Assembly (NCBI GenBank): GCA_900321335.1
Contig: ONVR01000061.1
Location: 1-5,101, forward strand
Direction: 5' to 3'
Length of the DNA stretch: 5,101 nt
Source: an uncultured Eubacteriales bacterium
GTDB lineage: Bacteria > Bacillota > Clostridia > Oscillospirales > Oscillospiraceae
The notes under the pieces were generated by a model. That model had not been told where the DNA came from. It saw only the letters and a list, made by a program, of their open reading frames with translations, and did not search any database. Position 1 is the stretch's first letter, and the number at the start of each line of letters is the position of its first letter. Below, in pieces: positions 1 through 3,748 of this stretch. Made by a program: the position numbers and the translations under genes.

Positions 1-47
1 AGGTACACTCGCTGTCCCGGGCGTTCCCGCTCCGTGAGAGCCTGTTT
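1..47 (-). other. Start of an outgoing transcript (leader or RNA gene), cut by the left edge
   Basis: This is the sequence just downstream of the strong minus-strand promoter at 48-76. Transcription should begin near 41-42, leaving about 41 nt of transcript in view. No start codon with a Shine-Dalgarno is visible. Read on the minus strand it can form two small hairpins, GCTC-TCACG-GAGC and CGGG-AACG-CCCG, which hints at a structured leader or a small RNA but is far too little to assign a family. I do not recognise it. The gene it serves lies outside the window. Confidence 0.35.
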
Positions 48-76
48 ACTATACCACACACACCCTCCCTTGTCAA
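48..76 (-). promoter_or_regulatory. Strong sigma-A promoter, outgoing to the left
   Basis: On the minus strand there is a perfect -35 hexamer TTGACA (71-76), a 17-bp spacer and a -10 hexamer TATAGT (48-53, 5 of 6 matches to consensus). TG lies one base before the -10, giving an extended -10 element. The predicted start is near 41-42. This is the best promoter in the window. It points away from the annotated genes, so it drives whatever lies beyond the left edge. Confidence 0.85.
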
Positions 77-80
77 GCGC

Positions 81-108
81 TTTTTCCATTCTTTTTTTAT
101 CTTTTTTT
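81..108 (-). promoter_or_regulatory. Phased A-tracts, probable UP element
   Basis: Upstream of the -35 box the minus strand carries three A-runs at 81-85 (5 A), 92-98 (7 A) and 102-108 (7 A). Their centres are about 10 to 12 bp apart, near one helical turn. Relative to the predicted start they fall at roughly -40 to -67, overlapping the region contacted by the RNA polymerase alpha C-terminal domains at UP elements. Such tracts both bend DNA and raise promoter strength, so together with the near-consensus hexamers they suggest very high expression. Confidence 0.6.
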
Positions 109-181
109 CGCCTTTCCAGATGTTGTTAATTCTATGGGAAATACTGGGTTCCGGCAGACCGTTTTTTGCACTTGAGATGAC
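109..181. other. Intergenic stretch with no recognised feature
   Basis: This lies between the terminator of the Wzz-like gene and the A-tracts of the outgoing promoter. I see no open frame with a ribosome-binding site, no convincing hairpin and no RNA gene on either strand. Confidence 0.5.
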
Positions 182-206
182 AAAACAGGCGCCCAAGGGC
201 GCCTGC
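182..206 (-). terminator. Rho-independent terminator after the Wzz-like gene
   Basis: The arms CAGGCGCCC (186-194) and GGGCGCCTG (197-205) are perfectly complementary. Allowing a four-base loop, this gives an 8-bp, very GC-rich stem with loop CTTG on the minus strand. It is followed on that strand by four T (185-182), then GT. It sits 26 bp past the stop codon of the Wzz-like gene and is the only clear terminator in the window, so it probably ends the whole leftward transcript. The U-run is short, but the stem is strong. Confidence 0.82.
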
Positions 207-231
207 TTTATCACTTCCCGCAGGAAATGCT

Positions 232-1662
232 TTATACAATGATCACGCCGGCCAGCTTGCTGCCTGCAGCGTTCACCGCCGCAATCTCCTTGGCAATGTC
301 ACTGTGGCGGGAGATATGGGCCTTTTCCACCAGCACAACCGTCTTCTTCTCCATAAGCGCGTTGACCGCATCGGCACGCTCCAGAATACTGCCCCGCATC
401 TCCAGGGAAACGTCGGACAGCTGGGCTTTCAGCCGCGCCTCAACAGCGCTGATATCCGCCTCCGGCGCCGTTCCCAGCAGGACCAGCTTCGGGTCATCTT
501 TGGCATAAAGGCGGATGTTCGCCGCGATCAGCCTGTCGTTTTCTCCGTCGTCCGACGTCTTGGCAAATCCCAGCTTCCGGTTGATGATCCGATCCAGCTT
601 GTTCCGTTTTTCCTTTCTGCCGTCCGCCAGGGGGTAACAGCAGCCCAGAACATTTGTGTGATAACGGCTGACCAAGTCCTTGGCACTCACCAGCGTGTCG
701 CCGGTCACGATCCGGATCACATACACGATCACCATACAGACCAGGCCGACAAAGAGACCGACCACAAAAAACTTCACCGTGGTCTTGATGATATTGCCTC
801 TGGAAGGAACGTCCAACTTGGGTTCTGTCAGCCCTTCCAGCTCCTCCGCCGTGGTTTCCACGTCATTGGTCAGGGTCGTCAGCTTTTCGTTGAAGGAGCT
901 CTGCATACCGGCCAGTTCCAGATCCACCGTTGTACGGGATCCTGTGGAAAACGCCGTGATGGTGTGCTGTCCGATCACCGTATCAATGGTTGTTTTATTC
1001 TCGTCAATGACTTCCTTGAGCGTGTTCAGGATCGTTTCCGCCCGCTCTTTGGTATCTCCGATCACCTGGATGATCAGCGTTGCGTTGTCCTCGTCAACGC
1101 GGATGGTCACAACTCTTTTTTCATCGTCGGAAACAGGATTTTCACAGGTCAGGTTCGGATTGCTCCGGTCCCGGATGATCTCGTTGATGTCCACCCGGCC
1201 CAGAATCGTCTTATAGGCATTGAGGATCGCCGTAGTATAGTTGGGATTCTGGAAATAGAGCTCCGGCGCAATCTGATACCCGGCGTCCACGTAATATGTA
1301 ACCGACTCGGTATAGACGTTATAGGGATCGATAAACAGCAAAACCGCGTTATCCTGATATTTGCTCTGAATCTCGATCTCTCTGGTCAGGTTGTCAATTT
1401 TCGTCTCCAGCAGATCCTTTTTCGCGGTATAGGTCTCCATCTCAGACTCATATTTCTGATTGCTGGCAGCCACGGTCTCCGGGCTGGTGCTTTTCTTGTA
1501 CTGCTTCAGACCAAAAAGGCCGCCCAGCAGAACGCCGACAATCAGCATGACAACGATAATGGACCGGTAGCGTCTAATCACTGTCCAGAACAGGTTTTTC
1601 AGATCCAGCTCAATAACGTCGCCATTGGCGTAGGCAGTATTGTTTTCATTCATAGGGTTCAC
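232..1662 (-). CDS. Wzz-type polysaccharide co-polymerase-like protein with degenerate BY-kinase-like tail
   Basis: A 476-residue membrane protein with the plan of chain-length determinants and BY-kinases. It has a short cytosolic N-terminus, TM1 at about 34-52, an extracytoplasmic region of about 240 residues with coiled-coil potential at about 62-100, TM2 at about 297-318, and a cytosolic domain to the end. Residues 320-342 resemble the segment linking TM2 to the kinase in fused BY-kinases. Residues 376-397 and 439-476 resemble the first and last strands of the BY-kinase/ParA-like fold, but there is no GKT/S Walker A, no recognisable Walker A' or B aspartates and no C-terminal tyrosine cluster. 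It may organise or regulate export or polymerisation of a surface polymer, but it is unlikely to be an active kinase. The start is GTG at 1662, because AAGGA lies 7 nt upstream; an ATG three codons later is too far from it. No glycosyltransferase or flippase gene is adjacent in view. Family fairly sure, substrate unknown. Confidence 0.78.
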   Translation of the reverse strand: MNPMNENNTAYANGDVIELDLKNLFWTVIRRYRSIIVVMLIVGVLLGGLFGLKQYKKSTSPETVAASNQKYESEMETYTAKKDLLETKIDNLTREIEIQSKYQDNAVLLFIDPYNVYTESVTYYVDAGYQIAPELYFQNPNYTTAILNAYKTILGRVDINEIIRDRSNPNLTCENPVSDDEKRVVTIRVDEDNATLIIQVIGDTKERAETILNTLKEVIDENKTTIDTVIGQHTITAFSTGSRTTVDLELAGMQSSFNEKLTTLTNDVETTAEELEGLTEPKLDVPSRGNIIKTTVKFFVVGLFVGLVCMVIVYVIRIVTGDTLVSAKDLVSRYHTNVLGCCYPLADGRKEKRNKLDRIINRKLGFAKTSDDGENDRLIAANIRLYAKDDPKLVLLGTAPEADISAVEARLKAQLSDVSLEMRGSILERADAVNALMEKKTVVLVEKAHISRHSDIAKEIAAVNAAGSKLAGVIIV

Positions 1663-1689
1663 ATCTCTTTCCTTGAGATTATCATGCAG

Positions 1690-1718
1690 ATTTTACCACA
1701 AAACCCGCACTTGCGCAA
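1690..1718 (-). promoter_or_regulatory. Probable promoter of the Wzz-like gene
   Basis: On the minus strand, -10 TAAAAT (1690-1695, 5 of 6) is preceded by TGG, an extended -10 element. A 17-bp spacer separates it from a weak -35, TTGCGC (1713-1718, 3 of 6). The start would be near 1683, giving a leader of about 20 nt before the GTG codon. It would let the Wzz-like gene be expressed separately from the rpiB group upstream. The -35 is poor, so activity depends on the extended -10. Confidence 0.55.
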
Positions 1719-1731
1719 ATCGGCCCCGGTC

Positions 1732-1968
1732 TCATTGCGCCTCCGGCTCTAAAACCGGTGGGGCAGGTTCTTCCGGCGCTGCGGTCTCCGTCTGTCTGTT
1801 GAAATCCAGATGCACGCCGTTTTCATCGTAAACGGCAAATCGTTTCAGGTAGAAAAACAGGCTCACAAACAGGATGCACGCAGCGAGGATCACGCAGGCA
1901 GCCACCTTCGCAACGGTTTTGGCAATGACGGCGGCCGTTTTCTGCCTGTAAATCTTCGGCTGCTTCAT
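1732..1968 (-). CDS. Small single-pass membrane protein of unknown function
   Basis: A 78-residue protein. The N-terminus is basic (K2, K5, R8, K10, K17, K21), one hydrophobic helix spans about 22-41, then comes a short segment FAVYDENGVHLDF (44-56) and a Pro/Glu-rich acidic tail to the end. The charge pattern predicts the N-terminus inside and the tail outside. The start is ATG at 1968, whose A is the last base of the rpiB stop (TGATG), which implies translational coupling; a GTG at 1971 is also possible. The juxtamembrane segment recalls the N-termini of Clostridia membrane-anchored proteins such as putative glycoside hydrolases. It may therefore be a lone anchor or the remnant of a longer protein. 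That likeness is from memory and unverified. No further homologous reading frame follows the stop. Probably a real gene, given the coupling and membrane segment, but no function can be given. Confidence 0.7.
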   Translation of the reverse strand: MKQPKIYRQKTAAVIAKTVAKVAACVILAACILFVSLFFYLKRFAVYDENGVHLDFNRQTETAAPEEPAPPVLEPEAQ

Positions 1969-2405
1969 CACTTGTTTTCCAGTTCCGTGATCAGATCCAC
2001 CCGGCGTTTATGGCGTCCGCCTTCAAAGTCCGTGGTCAGAAAGGTGTCCACGATCTTCAGGGCCAGTCCCTCTCCCAGGACACGGGCCCCCATGGCCAGC
2101 ATATTGGCGTCATTGTGCCGACGGGTCATCTCCGCGCTGTAACAGTCCGAGCACAGCGCCGCCCGGATGCCCTTGATCTTATTGGCGCTGATGGAGATGC
2201 CGATACCGGTGCCGCAGATCAGGATCCCCCGGTCACACGCCCCGGAGGCCACGGCACGGGCCGCTTTCTCTGCGTAAACGGGGTAATCGCAGCTGTCCGC
2301 GGAAAAGGTGCCGAAATCCTGATAAGCCAGTCCCAACTCGTCCAGATGGGCCTTTACCGCCTGCATCAACTCGTAACCGCCATGGTCACACCCCAGTGCT
2401 ATCAT
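1968..2405 (-). CDS. rpiB: Ribose-5-phosphate isomerase B
   Basis: A 145-residue cytosolic enzyme of the RpiB/LacAB family, expected to interconvert ribulose 5-phosphate and ribose 5-phosphate in the non-oxidative pentose phosphate pathway. Family marks are all present: the N-terminal CDHGG loop (D7, H8), the catalytic cysteine in ICGTGIG (C64), an anion-hole loop through S71-N75, the HNDANMLAMG segment with the acid/base histidine H97, and the C-terminal FEGGRHKRRVDLI phosphate-binding tail. Length is normal for the family. The start is ATG at 2405, with a strong GGAAGGAG Shine-Dalgarno ending 7 nt upstream. The gene follows mgsA after 62 bp and is coupled by a TGATG overlap to the small membrane protein. 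Related family members act on allose 6-phosphate or galactose 6-phosphate, but without sugar-uptake genes nearby the ribose role is the best assignment. Confidence 0.93.
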   Translation of the reverse strand: MIALGCDHGGYELMQAVKAHLDELGLAYQDFGTFSADSCDYPVYAEKAARAVASGACDRGILICGTGIGISISANKIKGIRAALCSDCYSAEMTRRHNDANMLAMGARVLGEGLALKIVDTFLTTDFEGGRHKRRVDLITELENK

Positions 2406-2429
2406 AAAAACGCTCCTTCCGTTTATGGC

Positions 2430-2460
2430 AACAGGCGACTGAATCCTTCCGTCGCCTGTT
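2430..2460 (-). promoter_or_regulatory. Hairpin between mgsA and rpiB
   Basis: The arms AACAGGCGAC (2430-2439) and GTCGCCTGTT (2451-2460) pair perfectly over 10 bp with an 11-nt loop. In the direction of transcription it is followed by GCCATAAACGG, with no U-run, so it does not look like a terminator. It lies just before the rpiB ribosome-binding site (2413-2420). The loop itself contains GGAAGGA, a copy of the rpiB Shine-Dalgarno. It may stabilise the mgsA message end or tune rpiB translation. Confidence 0.6.
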
Positions 2461-2467
2461 TTGGTCG

Positions 2468-2869
2468 TTATTTTTTCGGATTGACGATGTCACGCCAATC
2501 CAGGTCGCCCCGCTTGAGGCCCTGCACCAGAACCTCCGCCGTCGCCGCGTTGGAGGCAAAGGGCACGTTGTGCATATCACAGAGTCTGGCGATCTCCATG
2601 ACGTCCTTCTGCCCCTCCGGTCTGGCGGGGTCGCAGAAGAACAGCACCAGGTCGATCTCGTTGTAGGCGATCCGTGCGCCGATCTGCTGATCGCCACCCT
2701 GATTACAGGACAGATACAGGGTGATGGGCAGTCCCGTAGCCTCCGCCACCAGCCTGCCTGTGGTATTGGTGGCGCAGATCGTATGTCCGGCCAATATTCC
2801 GCAGTAGGCAATGCAGAATTGTACCATCAGTTCTTTTTTCCTGTCGTGAGCCAATAAAGCGATGTTCAT
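2468..2869 (-). CDS. mgsA: Methylglyoxal synthase, divergent
   Basis: A 133-residue cytosolic protein of the methylglyoxal synthase family, which converts dihydroxyacetone phosphate to methylglyoxal and phosphate as a bypass of lower glycolysis. The fold runs full length: AHD near the N-terminus (H8, D9), phosphate-contact loop TNTTG (34-38), GGDQQIGA with catalytic aspartate D60, a DP motif (D80), NVPFASNAATAEVL and the C-terminal DWRDI. Two segments depart from the usual pattern. The normal SGPxGGDQQ loop here reads SCNQGGDQQ (54-62). The stretch equivalent to DPLxxxPHxPDV reads DPARPEGQKDV (80-90), one residue shorter and without the active-site histidine (His98 in E. coli). Activity may be altered. 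Start ATG at 2869 with GAGAGG upstream, though about 10 nt away, so a modest site. It follows minD after 27 bp, as expected for one operon; mgsA near the min genes is common in Clostridia. Family sure, catalysis less so. Confidence 0.88.
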   Translation of the reverse strand: MNIALLAHDRKKELMVQFCIAYCGILAGHTICATNTTGRLVAEATGLPITLYLSCNQGGDQQIGARIAYNEIDLVLFFCDPARPEGQKDVMEIARLCDMHNVPFASNAATAEVLVQGLKRGDLDWRDIVNPKK

Positions 2870-2896
2870 ATATTCCGGGCCTCTCTTTCTTGTTCT

Positions 2897-3640
2897 TTAC
2901 TTTGCAATGGGGATCTCCTCGCCGGCAATGCGTCCGGCAATCTTCATAAACTGTCCAAGTGCCCGCCGGCGGCCTTTTTCATACCGCAGCAGCGGGATTT
3001 CCTGATTCCCCGCAAGCATCACTGCGGGGTCCTCATAGACGACGCCGATGAGCTGTACACACACGGAGTCGATGGCGTCGTCAACGGTGGTTTTCAGCTT
3101 TCGCAGATGCCGCAGCCGCACCCGGTTGACGATCAGCCGCAGATCGGTCAGTCCCGCTTCCCGCAGGAGCTGAGCCGCCCGCTGTCCGTCCCGGAGACTG
3201 GGCAGGTCTTCCGTCGCCACGATGATCCCCATATCCGCGTCCTGGGCGGCCAGCCGGAAGCCGCTGCCCACCCCGGCGGGGGCGTCGATCAGGCAATAGT
3301 CATATGTATCCCGAATCTGGCGGATCATATCCCGGAACGCCTCCGGGTCTATGTCCTCCGGAGCCGCAGTGGGCGGCGCCGACAGAAAAAACAGATTCGG
3401 GATCTTCGGGTGGCTGCAGCACGCCTCTGACAGATCCCGGCCGCCCCAGAGCACGTCTCCGAAGTCAGCGGCCGTCTGCTCGCTCAGGCCAAGGATCATA
3501 TCCAGATTCCGCATACCCACGTCGCAGTCAATGCACAAGGTCTTGTACCCCTTGGAGGCCAGGCAGGAGGACAGCACGCCCACGGCGGTGGTTTTTCCTG
3601 TCCCGCCTTTTCCGGATGCAACCACGATTACCTTACCCAT
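2897..3640 (-). CDS. minD: MinD-family (deviant Walker A) ATPase lacking the C-terminal membrane anchor
   Basis: A 247-residue MinD/ParA-superfamily ATPase. The deviant Walker A motif is SGKGGTGKTT (9-18) with signature lysine K11 and P-loop K16. Switch I is CIDCDVGMRNLD (36-47, with D38 and D40), the switch II/Walker B region is LIDAPAG (117-123, D119), and LIVNRVR (169-175) gives the base-contacting asparagine. RNLD and the overall layout match MinD rather than ParA or FlhG. Start is ATG at 3640, with GGAGGAG placed 5 nt upstream; an in-frame codon at 3682 would overlap the promoter and is rejected. The protein stops at GEEIPIAK, where E. coli MinD goes on for a further 25 or so residues including the amphipathic membrane-targeting helix. 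No minC or minE adjoins it. It should dimerise on ATP, but its membrane binding and role in placing the division septum are doubtful. A partner-specific MinD-like role is possible. Confidence 0.85.
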   Translation of the reverse strand: MGKVIVVASGKGGTGKTTAVGVLSSCLASKGYKTLCIDCDVGMRNLDMILGLSEQTAADFGDVLWGGRDLSEACCSHPKIPNLFFLSAPPTAAPEDIDPEAFRDMIRQIRDTYDYCLIDAPAGVGSGFRLAAQDADMGIIVATEDLPSLRDGQRAAQLLREAGLTDLRLIVNRVRLRHLRKLKTTVDDAIDSVCVQLIGVVYEDPAVMLAGNQEIPLLRYEKGRRRALGQFMKIAGRIAGEEIPIAK

Positions 3641-3686
3641 TGATCTCCTCCATATTCCCGGCATAAACTGCACAGATGCCATAAAC

Positions 3687-3715
3687 AGTATACTTTTTTA
3701 TAGCTTTCAATGCAA
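3687..3715 (-). promoter_or_regulatory. Probable promoter of the minD-mgsA-rpiB group
   Basis: On the minus strand, -10 TATACT (3687-3692, 5 of 6) lies 17 bp from a weak -35, TTGCAT (3710-3715, 3 of 6). The predicted start is near 3680, about 40 nt before the minD ATG. Other hexamers close by (TTGTCA, TATAAA) give poor spacing. The gap after mrdA has no terminator, so this promoter probably adds to read-through from mrdA rather than replacing it. Confidence 0.6.
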
Positions 3716-3722
3716 GCTATAA
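3698..3722. repeat. Perfect inverted repeat overlapping the minD promoter, possible operator
   Basis: The plus-strand arms TTATAGCTT (3698-3706) and AAGCTATAA (3714-3722) are perfect reverse complements separated by 7 bp. Arm centres are 16 bp apart. The element covers most of the promoter spacer and the -35 hexamer, the usual place for a dimeric repressor site. As RNA it would be an AU-rich stem not followed by U on the minus strand, so it does not act as a terminator for mrdA. Confidence 0.5.
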
Positions 3723-3748
3723 TGACAAATTTTCTTCAGCAAGCCGCA

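Noticed and set aside
81..108. T-rich run on the plus strand as a terminator
   Set aside because: No stable hairpin precedes it on the plus strand and no plus-strand gene leads to it. On the minus strand it sits precisely where an UP element belongs.
304..1752. Long plus-strand open frame of 482 codons opposite the Wzz-like gene
   Set aside because: It is antisense to a well-supported membrane protein, has no clear ribosome-binding site or recognisable domain, and has a composition rich in His, Gln and Arg typical of shadow frames in GC-rich DNA.
2430..2460. Hairpin as a rho-independent terminator of mgsA
   Set aside because: There is no U-run after the stem on the minus strand. On the plus strand four T follow, but there is no plus-strand gene to terminate.
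2010..2666. Plus-strand open frame of 218 codons opposite rpiB and mgsA
   Set aside because: It spans two real genes and their spacer in antisense, with no family resemblance and no start signal.
2897..3640. ParA or FlhG identity for the MinD-like ATPase
   Set aside because: The RNLD switch I motif, absence of a DNA-binding N-terminal region, lack of parB or flagellar genes, and position between mrdA and mgsA all favour the MinD branch.
3641..3682. Longer N-terminus for the MinD-like protein starting at 3682
   Set aside because: The 14 extra residues lie downstream of no Shine-Dalgarno and overlap the predicted transcription start region. The inner ATG at 3640 has GGAGGAG at ideal spacing and begins exactly where MinD proteins begin.
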